Of a DNA stretch of 64,000 nt, positions 26,509 to 36,872 are shown in pieces. Source of the stretch: Candidatus Opimibacter skivensis. Its GTDB lineage: Bacteria > Bacteroidota > Bacteroidia > Chitinophagales > Saprospiraceae. Where the stretch lies: the NCBI GenBank assembly GCA_016721905.1, contig JADKHH010000033.1, positions 62,001-126,000 on the forward strand, in the 5' to 3' direction. The position numbers and the translations under genes are program-made. The first letter of the stretch is position 1, and each line of letters starts with the position of its first letter. The notes under the pieces are model-generated. The model did not search any database, had not been told where the DNA came from, and worked only from the letters and a program-made list of their open reading frames with translations.

Positions 26509-27996
26509 CTAATTTAAGTGGGTGTTTGAAGTCAACCCTTCGCTTACACGCGAGGTCACGTTCACTGAATCTTTCCAGGCAGGGATCGTCATGGTAAAAG
26601 TGGCTCCCTTGCCACGCTCACTCACCAGGTCAATTTTGCCATGATGCTGCCTGACTACATCAGCAACATAACTCAGTCCCAGGCCATGGCCCTTGACATC
26701 ATGCCTGTTTTGTTGAGGGACGCGATAGAGTTTTTCAAATATCTTTTCATGATAATCCGGATCGATCCCGATACCATTGTCCGCAATATCAAATCGCACC
26801 GTTCCATTATTTCTTGTCAACTGCACTTTGATGACCGGATGATCTGTACTATATTTCAATGCATTGTCAAGCAGGTTGTAAAACACACCACTCATATGCG
26901 CCTTATCTCCATTGATTACAAAACCTTCACCCTGCTGTTGGAAAGAAACATCCGCATGCTTCTTGTCAAACTGCACTTTCATATGCTCCATCACTTCTTC
27001 AAGTACGAGTTTTACATCCAGTTGTTCGTAATGCAGCTGTGGCGAACGGCTGTGCAATATTCTTTCCACCAGCATCGATAATCGATTGAGTTCGCTTCTG
27101 CATATCTCAAGGTATTTCCGACTATGTGCACTTTGAAGGTCACCGGAGATATTCAATGACTCCAGGGCAACTCCTACTGTTGTGATAGGAGTCTTAAGCT
27201 CGTGGGTGATATTACCGACAAATTCATCCCGCAGGGCATTGAGCTGGATCTGTTGCCTCAGGTTTTTCCAGATATAATAAAATGCAGCACCAACCATGAT
27301 CCACATAAAGAGAGCGAAACTCATGTGTGGCAGCAGGTCACCGAAAATGTCTGCTTTATAGTTAGGATTGATCAGTGCGATCTTCTTATCGGCCAGTACA
27401 TCATACTGTGGCCTGCTCATCACTTCGCGGATCACCGTATCTCCGCTCTGCCAACTGATCACCTTATACCCTGCATATTCACCTGTGCTGTCTGCAAGAC
27501 GGATCTGGGACATCACCATGGAACCAATGTTGATCAGGGAAGTGTCTTGGCTCGTGGAATCTGCCATGAGTTCCTGCAGCAACATACCTCTGACGGGATG
27601 ACGGGATTTGAATTTAAATTCCGACTTATCAATTCGCCTTTCAAATCCGCAATTGTCAATCGTCATCACCGAATCTTCTGTATCGACGATGACATCAAAC
27701 CTCATCGGGTCACCGGTCATATTACTGTGAACCGAGTTCTGATGGGTAGGTAATACAGATAACTTCGAAAAGATGAGGGAATCTTCGACATCCCGCATGG
27801 AGGAAAACATGACATGGCTGAGTTTCTCCTCCATATCGCGGTAGGAGTTGTTATACTCATTGCGCAGCCAGAGGTATTCCAGTACCCCCAGCAGCATGAG
27901 GCTGAAGATCATGAGAAACCTGGCGAAAGAAATATCGATATGATTGCGCATCGTGTTGACAAAAGTAGGCCAGAATCCCTTGCTTAAGCCTTTCAT
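26509..27996 (-). CDS. Membrane sensor histidine kinase, 495 aa
   Basis: Two membrane helices (about 30-50 and 235-255) flank a ~185-residue periplasmic sensor of no known type. HisKA follows with the phospho-His in FVGNITHELKTPITTVG; HATPase_c shows NLLDNALKYS (N box), ADNGIGIDP (G1) and GHGLGLSYV (G2). ATG 27996 (MKGLSKGFW) is preferred over a TTG two codons upstream. It forms an operon with the response regulator downstream and is divergent from the GLPGLI/outer-membrane genes 73 bp away. Confidence 0.92.
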   Translation of the reverse strand: MKGLSKGFWPTFVNTMRNHIDISFARFLMIFSLMLLGVLEYLWLRNEYNNSYRDMEEKLSHVMFSSMRDVEDSLIFSKLSVLPTHQNSVHSNMTGDPMRFDVIVDTEDSVMTIDNCGFERRIDKSEFKFKSRHPVRGMLLQELMADSTSQDTSLINIGSMVMSQIRLADSTGEYAGYKVISWQSGDTVIREVMSRPQYDVLADKKIALINPNYKADIFGDLLPHMSFALFMWIMVGAAFYYIWKNLRQQIQLNALRDEFVGNITHELKTPITTVGVALESLNISGDLQSAHSRKYLEICRSELNRLSMLVERILHSRSPQLHYEQLDVKLVLEEVMEHMKVQFDKKHADVSFQQQGEGFVINGDKAHMSGVFYNLLDNALKYSTDHPVIKVQLTRNNGTVRFDIADNGIGIDPDYHEKIFEKLYRVPQQNRHDVKGHGLGLSYVADVVRQHHGKIDLVSERGKGATFTMTIPAWKDSVNVTSRVSEGLTSNTHLN

Positions 27997-28069
27997 TAAC
28001 AATAATTAACCTTATTCAAGGAAAGGCCCCTGAATATCACTGTACCTTAGTGCCACAATTGAGACTCCT

Positions 28070-28825
28070 ATGAAATGCTTACTAATTTCCCTGCTGATCC
28101 TATCCGCCACGATCGCAGGCGCCCAATCCTCAGGCATGATCACCTACGAGGAAAAAATGGACCTGCACAAAAACCTGCCCCCTGAGCGTCAGGACATGAA
28201 GGATATGATCCCGCAGTACAACATCTCTAAGTTTGAATTGATCTTTGCAGGCGACGAATCCCTCTACCGCGCCCAGAAGCAGGAAGAATTACCAACCACC
28301 AGCACTGCTCCGGGAGGACCTCCTATGGGTATGCGCTTTGGAGCAGGCAGAGCTAACCGGGTCGTATATAAAGACCTGGCGAAGGATACCATGATAGATT
28401 CCCGCGACTTCATGCAAAAACAATTTCTCATCACTGGTCCACCCAAACCACGGAAATGGAAAATCGGTAAGAAACAAAAAGAAATCCTTGGCTACAATTG
28501 CCTTGAAGCCACTTTTCGTGAAGACAGTGTGACATCTATGGTTGTCTGGTTTTCACCGCAACTGCCAGTAACCAACGGGCCTTCCGATTATCAGGGCCTC
28601 CCTGGCATGATCCTGCAGGTCGATGTCAATGATGGCTTACGCACAATCACTGCCACCGAAATAAAACTAGATAGTGTCGACACCAGTGTGATTGTTGCTC
28701 CGAATAAAGGAAAGGAAGTAACGCCGGAGGAATTTGAAAAAATCCGTGAAGAAAAAATGAAAGAGATGGGCATGCAGCAAGGTGGACCGGTAGGTGGTCA
28801 GCACATGTTCATGATCAGGCAATAA
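28070..28825 (+). CDS. GLPGLI-family protein, 251 aa
   Basis: Signal peptide MKCLLISLLILSATIAGAQS, then the family body. The naming motif is seen as DYQGLPGMILQVDV (~179-192), and MVVWFSPQLPVTNGP is typical of the strand before it. The C-terminus (GMQQGGPVGGQHMFM) is Gly/Met-rich. The function of GLPGLI proteins is not established; they are often paired with TonB-type or carboxypeptidase-regulatory-like barrels and two-component systems, as here: the beta-barrel gene starts 22 bases downstream. Confidence 0.9.
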   Translation: MKCLLISLLILSATIAGAQSSGMITYEEKMDLHKNLPPERQDMKDMIPQYNISKFELIFAGDESLYRAQKQEELPTTSTAPGGPPMGMRFGAGRANRVVYKDLAKDTMIDSRDFMQKQFLITGPPKPRKWKIGKKQKEILGYNCLEATFREDSVTSMVVWFSPQLPVTNGPSDYQGLPGMILQVDVNDGLRTITATEIKLDSVDTSVIVAPNKGKEVTPEEFEKIREEKMKEMGMQQGGPVGGQHMFMIRQ

Positions 28826-28847
28826 ATTAAATCCCAAATTCTAGATT

Positions 28848-31640
28848 ATGTTTCAGGCAAGCCAATGGAAGCTGACGTTTCTACTTTCTTTTATTCTCTT
28901 TTCTTTTTCACTTTCTGCCCAGGTCAATAAAACCACCTTTAAAGGGGCCCTCGAAGATGAAGCCGGCCTTCCCATTCCCGGCGCAACCTTGATGGTACTC
29001 GACGCAGTTGATTCCACATTGGTACAGTTTGGAACATCAGATACACAAGGCGCCTTCACCATCAAGAACATTCCAAAGGGCAATTACCTGCTCAATATTT
29101 CCTTCCTGGGCATGGAACCACTGTTCCAGCCTATCACTTCCGGATTGACCGAAGAAACCGATCTGGGTAAAATCAAACTTCTACCTGCCACTACTATACT
29201 CTCCGAAGTCGAAGTCACTGCAGATTTTACACCGATACAAATTAGCAAAGACACCATCTCCTACAATGCCGATGCATTCCAGACACAACCGAATGCGGTA
29301 GTAGAAGACTTGTTGAAAAAACTACCTGGTATCGAAGTAGGCGCTGATGGAAAAATCAAAGCCCAGGGCGAAGAAGTACAGAACATCTACGTCGATGGCA
29401 AGGAATTTTTTGGATCAGACCCAACGATGGCCACCAAAAACCTACCCGCGAAGGCGCTGAAAAAAGTAAAAGTGTATGACAAGAAATCTGATATGTCCGC
29501 ATTTACTGGCGTCGATGATGGAACACGTGAAAAAACAATTGACCTCCAGCTCAAGGATGAATTCAAAGAAGGATTGTTTGGCACCGCCGAAGCAGGATAT
29601 GGGACAGACGAACGCTATAATGCAAAAGCGGCAATCAATCGTTTTACAAAAACAACACAGCTCTCCTTTCTCGGACAACTCAACAACATCAATCAACAGG
29701 GATTCTCCTTCAATGACAGGATGAACTTCTCCGGTGGTATGCGAGGGATGTCTGGAGGCGGTGGTATGCGATCATCAGAAATGAGTATTACGCAGGACGT
29801 ACCTTTCAGCAGCGGAGTTTCCAATGGTTTGGTCAATACTGGCGCAGCGGGCTTGAACTTCAACTGGCAGAAATCTAAAAAATTCAACATCAGGTCCAGC
29901 TATTTCTACAACGATGTAGATAAAAACCTGTTGGAAAATTCATTCCGGGAAAATATTTCCACCAACCCCTTCACGACCGATGAAGACAGCGAGAGCAATA
30001 CTGAAAACCGCTCGCACAGCTTTGCCCTCAACTCGGATATCAAACCTGATTCCACCCAGCAAGTTAAAGTCAATGCAAGACTTGGCTTTGGTGATGGTAA
30101 TTCCCTGAGTGAATCCTTTTTACAAAACTTTGTACCGGACAACATCCTCCAGAATCAATCACTGACCAATACGCTCAATACGAGCGACAACCTCTCCCTC
30201 AATGCCAATGCAACTTATATCAAGAGATTGGGCAACACAGGCAGAAACTTTTCTGTAGGCGGAACGGTAACTTCGGGTGAACAAAATACAGACAGCCAAC
30301 TCGATGCGCTCACTGAATACCTCACCACCGGGGAAACAGATGCACTCGATCAACTACAATACACCCTCTCCAATGACCTGCGTCTGGATGGCCAGTTTTC
30401 ATATACAGAGCCATTGAAAAAGAGGAGGTTCCTTGAATTCAGTTACAATTTCAATACCCTCAATGCGGATTACGTCCATGATGTCTACGATGTAGAAAAT
30501 GGCAACCAGGTGATCAATGACACCTTATCCAATTTCTATACATCAGTGTTTCAGTATCACAGACCCGGTGTTTCCTTCCGTTACAGTGGAGAAGTCAATA
30601 CTGTAAATGCCGGGCTTCAATACCAGATGTCCGAACTCACCGGTGAGCTGAGCCGGAATGAAACCGATATCCGCCAGACCTACAATCATTTGCTGCCAAA
30701 ATTTATGTGGCGTTCTGATCTGGGAAATGGAAAGAACCTGAGGTTCAGTTATAACACCAAGATCACTCAGCCTACGATCACTCAATTGTCGCCTGTACTG
30801 GACAATGCAGATCCACTCAGACTCTACATCGGAAATCCAAACCTTGATGCGGAATACAATCACAATGCGAGCATCAACTTCCATGCTTTCAGCCAGTTTT
30901 CATCCACTGCTTTTTTTGCCTCGATAGGCGGTACGCTCACCAATCACAAGATCATCACTTCCCGGTTTGTCAATGAAGAATTTCGTGAAATATCTACTCC
31001 GATCAACATCGATAAGGAATCCGGCATGAACATGTATGTTTCTTACGGGCGGCCTTTCAAACCTATTCATAGCCGGTTTACGGTTGATTTAAATTTCAAC
31101 TTTACCAACACCCAAAATGTAATCGGTACCGATCTGCTGGATCTCAACAGATGGTCAAGGACGGCAGGCATTACCATTTCCAATATGAATTCAAAAGTAC
31201 TTGAATATAACCTTGGCGCTAAGCTGACCTTTTCAGACAACTACTATACCTCTGACGAAGCACTCAATCAGAATACATTGCTCCACAATTACTTCATTGA
31301 CTTCACCCTCACCGTCTGGAAAAAATGGAGACTCAATGCGGGTTATGATTACAAACTTTATACCAGTGATCAGTTTGCAGAAAGCCAGTCCCTGCCTTTA
31401 ATGCAGGCTTCTATCTCGCGTTTCGTCCTGCCAGGGGATAAAGGGCAGATCAAACTTTCTGTCTTCGATGCCCTTGACGAAAACCGTGGTATCTCCCAAA
31501 CCGCGACCCCTAATTATCTTGAAGAAATAAGGACCAATTCGATCGGCAGATACGTCATGCTATCCTTTATCTATTCCATCCGTGCTGCGGGTGCTGCCCC
31601 GGAGCAGGGTGCCTTTAAGTTTATTGAGCATAGACGTTGA
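28848..31640 (+). CDS. Outer-membrane beta-barrel protein with N-terminal carboxypeptidase-regulatory-like domain (TonB-receptor type), 930 aa
   Basis: Signal peptide (to ~25, SFSLSAQVNK), a CarboxypepD_reg-like module (~30-110, GALEDEAGLPIPGATLMVLD), then a plug-like region with NAVVEDLLKKLPGIEVGADG and YVDGKEFFGSDP, and a barrel of aromatic-rich strands to the end. There is no typical C-terminal TonB-receptor strand run, so it belongs to the OMP_b-brl_3 type. A GGMRGMSGGGGMR loop at ~297-309 echoes the GLPGLI partner, which also has a Gly/Met-rich region. Co-transcribed with the GLPGLI gene. Confidence 0.88.
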   Translation: MFQASQWKLTFLLSFILFSFSLSAQVNKTTFKGALEDEAGLPIPGATLMVLDAVDSTLVQFGTSDTQGAFTIKNIPKGNYLLNISFLGMEPLFQPITSGLTEETDLGKIKLLPATTILSEVEVTADFTPIQISKDTISYNADAFQTQPNAVVEDLLKKLPGIEVGADGKIKAQGEEVQNIYVDGKEFFGSDPTMATKNLPAKALKKVKVYDKKSDMSAFTGVDDGTREKTIDLQLKDEFKEGLFGTAEAGYGTDERYNAKAAINRFTKTTQLSFLGQLNNINQQGFSFNDRMNFSGGMRGMSGGGGMRSSEMSITQDVPFSSGVSNGLVNTGAAGLNFNWQKSKKFNIRSSYFYNDVDKNLLENSFRENISTNPFTTDEDSESNTENRSHSFALNSDIKPDSTQQVKVNARLGFGDGNSLSESFLQNFVPDNILQNQSLTNTLNTSDNLSLNANATYIKRLGNTGRNFSVGGTVTSGEQNTDSQLDALTEYLTTGETDALDQLQYTLSNDLRLDGQFSYTEPLKKRRFLEFSYNFNTLNADYVHDVYDVENGNQVINDTLSNFYTSVFQYHRPGVSFRYSGEVNTVNAGLQYQMSELTGELSRNETDIRQTYNHLLPKFMWRSDLGNGKNLRFSYNTKITQPTITQLSPVLDNADPLRLYIGNPNLDAEYNHNASINFHAFSQFSSTAFFASIGGTLTNHKIITSRFVNEEFREISTPINIDKESGMNMYVSYGRPFKPIHSRFTVDLNFNFTNTQNVIGTDLLDLNRWSRTAGITISNMNSKVLEYNLGAKLTFSDNYYTSDEALNQNTLLHNYFIDFTLTVWKKWRLNAGYDYKLYTSDQFAESQSLPLMQASISRFVLPGDKGQIKLSVFDALDENRGISQTATPNYLEEIRTNSIGRYVMLSFIYSIRAAGAAPEQGAFKFIEHRR

Positions 31641-32080
31641 AAGTGAAAAAAGGCGAAGGCGAAGGCTGAGGCGAAGCTTCAATTACCCCTGCTATTCCAA
31701 ACAATGATAAGGCTATAATTGCCCCGGCTTAAAAGCCAGGGCAATTGTGAAATTTACAGATCAATACCAATCCCCCCCTTTCTCCTTCAAATTATACCTT
31801 CTCGGCCACCGGCCGTTGTTGGTGTCCTCACCAACAACCACATGAATACCCACAGGACTTTCATTCCTAACCTGGCCTTTTTCCCCCTCAAATCATACCT
31901 TTGCCCCTCATTTGGTACCGTCCCAAGCCCATTTTCGAGGGTTCTGGCAAGTCGGAACCATTTGTTAACAAGCCCTGATCATCGGGCCCCTGAAAAACAA
32001 CTGCACTCGAAATGTCGTTTATGCCTGATAGAAACATCCTCCCTGCTACGCATCCATATTTTCCCCCGGCTTCCGATATC
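31641..32080. repeat. Intergenic hairpins and repeats
   Basis: No gene is supported. Seen are AAGGCGAAGGCGAAGGC words, a long hairpin 31717-31746 (AATTGCCC/GGGCAATT with inner GGCTT/AAGCC) that could terminate the barrel gene, and a hairpin GTTGTTGGTG-TCCT-CACCAACAAC (31815-31838). The latter recurs at 51740-51763 with a different loop. A short open frame at 31719-32084 is judged spurious. Confidence 0.65.
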
Positions 32081-35000
32081 ATGAATAAGACTACCATTAA
32101 ATTACTGCTCTCCCTGATTGTTTTCATTGCATTGGCACCATTCGTCCGGGCCCAGGATATGGTCCCGAGTGTCGAACGTTGCAAGCAACTGAGCCAGACC
32201 AGCCCTATCAACAATATCTGGGTGGATGAAGAAAATATCAAATGGGTCTCTAATGGTGAGGGGTTACATAAAGTCTATGGCCTCGATCTGGTTCAAAAAG
32301 TATCCATTCCTGCCGGAATGACCAATCTCCTCACCATTCGTGGTGGTAATGCTAACATCGAATGGAGCACATCTGCCATGGCCAGTTTATTAGGCACAGC
32401 CGTCATCTCCAGTGCCTCCTATGATCCTAAGACAAAATCACTTTGGATCGGCACGCAGGATGAAGGGGCATATCAGATATCACTCTCCCCATTGAAAGTG
32501 ATCCAGCGCTTTAACATGGCTAACAAAAAACTCACGTCCAATCAGATCAATGATATATTTATTCATGACAACGGCACGATCTGGATCGCCACTGACGACG
32601 GTATGCTCGCAGGCAATGGAGACAAATGGACACTTCACGAACGATTTTTAAATTTCGTCGGCGTCGATGCCTGGGGTACCAATATGTGGATACTCGGTGA
32701 TGACTTTCTATGGCAAGTGGACACCAAGGGTAAATGGACCCCGATCGCTATGGAGCTCAAAAACCTGGAAGGCAAACTTCGTGATATCGCTGTCGATAAT
32801 AAAGGCCGTGTCTGGATAGCATCTAACATGATGACAGGATTTGATGTGGAGGCCAGTCGCTATCAACGATTTGGTCCAGGCCAATACTTCACCAGCCAGT
32901 ATGTCAATTGCCTGGATGTCGATCAGGATGGCTCTATATGGACCGGCACTGATGACAAAGGACTTTATCTCCTGAAATGGGAAGCATCGATGGTGCTCCT
33001 GATCTCCATGGATACTCCACTCGATTGTAAAAGCAAACAACCTACTGGTGCGCTTTCTGTCAAAATCTCTGGCGGCGAAGCCCCATATACCTATCTGTGG
33101 TCTAGTGGCCAGACGACTGATAAGATCACGCAACTCCCTGCTGGCGAATATGTACTCACCGTCACCGATTCAAAAGGGGTAAATAAAACAGGCAAGTACA
33201 AGATTCCAGATCCGTCCTTAGCAATTTCAATAGAAGTCGTCAAACCATCATCAGGTTCAGCCGAAGGAGATGCAAGTGTCAATCTTTTAGTCAATGGCGG
33301 CACAGGTGCTATGACCTATAAATGGGACAATGGAGAAACGCTTCAACTGGCTTCGAAACTGACAGCAGGTCCGCATTCTGTGACGGTCACGGATGAAAGT
33401 GGTTGTTCTGCCACCACAGGATTTAATGTGCCTGAAAAAGTATTGCCGATGTCCGTCGTGCTGACTGCAGTTTCAGAAACCAAATGTGCTGATGCAAAAA
33501 CCGGAGCCATACAGGCAGAAGTTAAAGGCGGCAAGTCACCTATAAAATATCAATGGAGTGATGGATCGACTGTCGAAGGCAAATTGATCAATCTTCGTGC
33601 TGGTGAATATGCAGTCACAGTTGCAGATGCTGCGGGTCAGACAGCGTCAGCATTTATTACGCTCACTGCACCACCTGCATTGTTAGTGGTGCCTGAGGTA
33701 TTGGCAAAAGCAAGTCTTGGTGCACAAAACGGACAGGCCCAGGTTAAAGTCACTGGTGGAAAAGCTCCTTATACCTACATATGGGACAACAGTGCCACAA
33801 CTGCTGCTGTAAAAACACTTTCTGCAGGTGAGCATGCCCTCACGGTCACGGATGCAAATGGATGTGCGGCCGCTGTTACAGTCAATGTGTCTGAACACAT
33901 TGCTACACTTGGTGTCATCATCAAACAGGTCGGGCAGAACAATTGCTATGGGCAATCTACCGCTTCACTGCGCACGGATATCTCCGGCGGAAAAGGGCCA
34001 TACACTTATATATGGAGTAATGGACAAACTGCTGCCATCGCTGAAAATCTGAAAGCAGGATCTTATGCTGTAACTGTAACGGATGTAGTGGGCACAAAAT
34101 TTACAGCCTCCGCCGAGGTTGAAGAACCGCTCGCTGTCACGGTCACCGCTACTACGGATGCACCTGCTTCAACGAACGGAAGCGATGGAAAAGCAACAGC
34201 GAAGGCAAGTGGTGGATCCGGCACCTATAAATACGCATGGTCTAATGGTGAAGCAGCAAATAAGGCACTGAAACTTCCTGCCGGCAATCACACCGTTACC
34301 GTGACGGACGAAGCTGGTTGCTCAGCGACCGCTTCTGTTGCGATTTCAGAAAACATACTTGCGCTCCAGGTCACCCTCGAACAAACAGTTAAGATCAACT
34401 GTGCTGGTAACGCTGATGGCGCATTGACATCCACTGTAAAAGGTGGAAAAGAGCCCTTCACTTACATTTGGAGTAATGGGGCAACAACTTCAAATCTGGA
34501 AAAAATAAAAGCAGGATCCTACGCGGTCACCGTTGCTGACGTAACAGGCACAAAATATACAGCCACGACTATCGTTTCTGAGCCATTGCCATTAGGTTTA
34601 GTGGTCACAACAGATGCAGCGGCCTCGACCAATGGTGTGGATGGAAAAGCAACAGTAAAAGCAACAGGTGGCACCGGTACGGTCCAATATGCATGGGATA
34701 ATGGCGAAACCACGAGTAAAGCTCTAAAGCTTGCCGCAGGCCTTCATGTAGTGACAGTGACTGATGCGGCAGGTTGTGCATCAACAGGAAGTGTAGATAT
34801 CCGGGAAAACATCCTTGCGCTTGAAGTGACCATCGAACAAACGAGTACTGTAAAATGTGCAGGCTCTAAAGAAGGAAGTGTCAAGGCGATCGTAGCTGGT
34901 GGAAAAGCACCATACCAGTACAAATGGAATGTTGATGGCACAACACCTGTTCAACAGAATCTTGCTGATGGTGTTTATACGCTAACTGTAACAGATGCCG

Positions 35001-36587
35001 TTGGTCAATCAGGCACCTTTGTCATTTCAGTATTCTCGCCTGAACCACTGGTCGTAACTACGAAAGTTGAGACTGCTGCAAGTACAAATCAAAAAGATGG
35101 AAAGGCATCAGTGAGCGTGACCGGTGGAAGTGGTAAATACACGTATGCATGGGATAGCGGAGAAAAGGTTGCTAAAGCAATTGCTTTGGGTGCCGGCACA
35201 CATACTGTCATCGTCACCGATGAAAATGGTTGTACTGCCGAAGGGTCAGTTGTCATTACTGAAAACATCCTGCCATTGGCCGTTTCGATTAAACAAGGTG
35301 AAAAGATAGTTTGTGCAGGCCAGTCCAATGCATCCCTCGAAGCTATGGTCACCGGTGGCAAGTCACCTTATTCCATTATCTGGAAAGGGCCAGCTAACGA
35401 ATGGAAAGGTGAAAAAGTCACAGGATTGATGGCAGGTCAATATGCACTGCAGGTCATTGATGCTAATGGTTCTTCCGCGACTTCATCCTTTGAAGTCACT
35501 GCTCCAAAACCACTAACCGTCACTGCCGAAGAAATATCTCCTGCGAATACTGGCAGTGCAGATGGAAGTGTAACTCTTAAAGCATCCGGGTGGTACAGGC
35601 AATTACAGTATAGAAGGTCATACATGGTCATCAGGTGCGTCAAGCCATAAGATAGAAGAACTCAAACCAGGAACCTACACCTATGTTGTAAAAGATGCAG
35701 CTGGTTGTACCGCGAGTGTAAGTGTGACGATCACGGAAGATATTCTACCACTAACGGTATCGATCAAACAAACAGAAAATATTCTCTGCCCCGGCACAGC
35801 ATCCGCTAAACTTGAATCTGCGGTGAAGGGAGGGAAGCCTCCCTATGCGTTTGCATGGAGTAATTCGTCATCAACTGCATCTGCCTCAGGCATAGGTGAA
35901 GGAAACTATTCCTTGCAAGTAACAGATGCTGTAGGACAAAAAGCACAAGCTGAATTTAAAGTCACCGGACCACCTGCATTAAAAGTCGAACCCGTCAATC
36001 TGCGTTCAGCTACCAATGACCGTATCAGCGATGGGAAAGGTGGTGTTGAAGTAAAAGGAGGTTCGGAGCCTTATACCTATAGCTGGAATTCGGGAGAGAC
36101 AAGTCACCTGGCTTCCAAACTTCCGCTCGGACCTGGAAGGGTGATCGTGACGGATAAAAATGGATGTACGGCTTCGGCAGAATTTATCATCAAGGAAAAA
36201 GTGCTCCCAGAGCTGACCGCTACACGCCTTGCTTCCGGCGAGCCTATCCGCATGGAAAAAATCCAGTTTGATGCCGACAGTATCGTGATAAAGCCAGAGG
36301 CTGTTCCTTCCATCGATGAGCTGTATGAATTCCTGTACGATAATCCGACGATCATCATTGAAGTATCCGGTCATACCAACAGTCTGCCGGCCGATGATTA
36401 TTGTGACCGTATCAGTACCGCCCGCGCCAAATCTGTGGCTGACTACCTCATCAACAAAGGCATCGAATCACGCCGTGTGATCTCCATCGGTCACGGCAAG
36501 CGTAAACCTATCGCTCCTAATCAGACCCCTGAGGGTCGGAAGAAAAATCAGCGGGTGGAGATCCGGCTCATTAAGATTGAGGAGTAG
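32081..36587 (+). CDS. Giant surface protein: beta-propeller, 14 SprB-type repeats, OmpA domain; one-base frameshift, ~1501 aa
   Basis: Signal peptide from MNKTTIKLLLSLIVFIALAP (32081). Residues ~25-305 form a propeller of the two-component-regulator type (SLWIGTQDEGAYQISL, TIWIATDDGMLAGNG, SIWTGTDDKGLYLL). Next come about 14 SprB-like repeats of 70-95 residues, marked by YTYIWSNGQTTAAI-type cores and AGSYAVTVTDATGC-type ends. The C-terminal ~110 residues are an OmpA-like peptidoglycan-binding domain (EKIQFDADSIVIKPEA, VSGHTNSLPADDY, DRISTARAKSVADYL). One extra G in the run at 35587-35589 breaks the frame; removing it gives SGGTGNYSIEGHTWSSG and joins both parts. The protein probably stays anchored to the cell wall; a gliding/adhesin link is suggested by the SprB repeats only. 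Confidence 0.85.
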
Positions 36588-36780
36588 CGAAGAGATCGCG
36601 CTTTGGATGCCAGATGCCAGACACGCAGATGCCAGACGTACCATTTTGGGATGCCAGACGCGCAGATGCCAGACGCGCCATTTTGGGATGTCTAATCCAT
36701 ATGTCTATCTAATATCAGATCCTCACGTCTTACGTCTGGTATCTGCGAGTCTGGCATCTGGTATCTAGAATTTAACTCCA
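36588..36780. repeat. CGCAGATGCCAGACG repeats, direct and inverted
   Basis: A ~30-bp unit CGCAGATGCCAGACG plus CCATTTTGGGATG is present twice (36624-36653 and 36661-36690, period 37). It is followed by an inverted partner with GTCTGGTATCTGCGAG and GTCTGGCATCTGG (~36736-36764). Dispersed low-complexity family, not a gene. Confidence 0.7.
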
Positions 36781-36857
36781 ACCGTGATTTTTAAGGCTAA
36801 TTTCCACGGTCGACCGTGATTTTTAGCATGAATATTCACGGTTGACCGTGATTTTTC
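36781..36857 (+). promoter_or_regulatory. Three-copy, 32-bp-spaced CCGTGATTTTT repeat with CACGGTCGACCGTG palindromes
   Basis: CCGTGATTTTT occurs at 36782, 36814 and 36846, exactly 32 bp apart (about three helix turns). Copies 2 and 3 are preceded by CACGGTCGA and CACGGTTGA, forming a perfect (36805-36818) and a near-perfect (36837-36850) 14-bp palindrome. The array lies 16 bp before the ATG of the AAA/DUF4143 gene. This looks like an operator array for a dimeric regulator or a structured leader; it has no known name to me. Confidence 0.6.
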
Positions 36858-36872
36858 CTTATTTTTACCTTC

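Noticed and set aside
31719..32084. 121-aa open frame
   Set aside because: Lies across hairpins and the upstream region of the SprB-repeat gene, with no typical start or coding pattern.
36781..36872. CRISPR-like array
   Set aside because: Only three units of 11-14 bp with 20-bp spacers, palindromic and at a fixed pitch, adjacent to a start codon and with no cas genes; an operator array is more likely.
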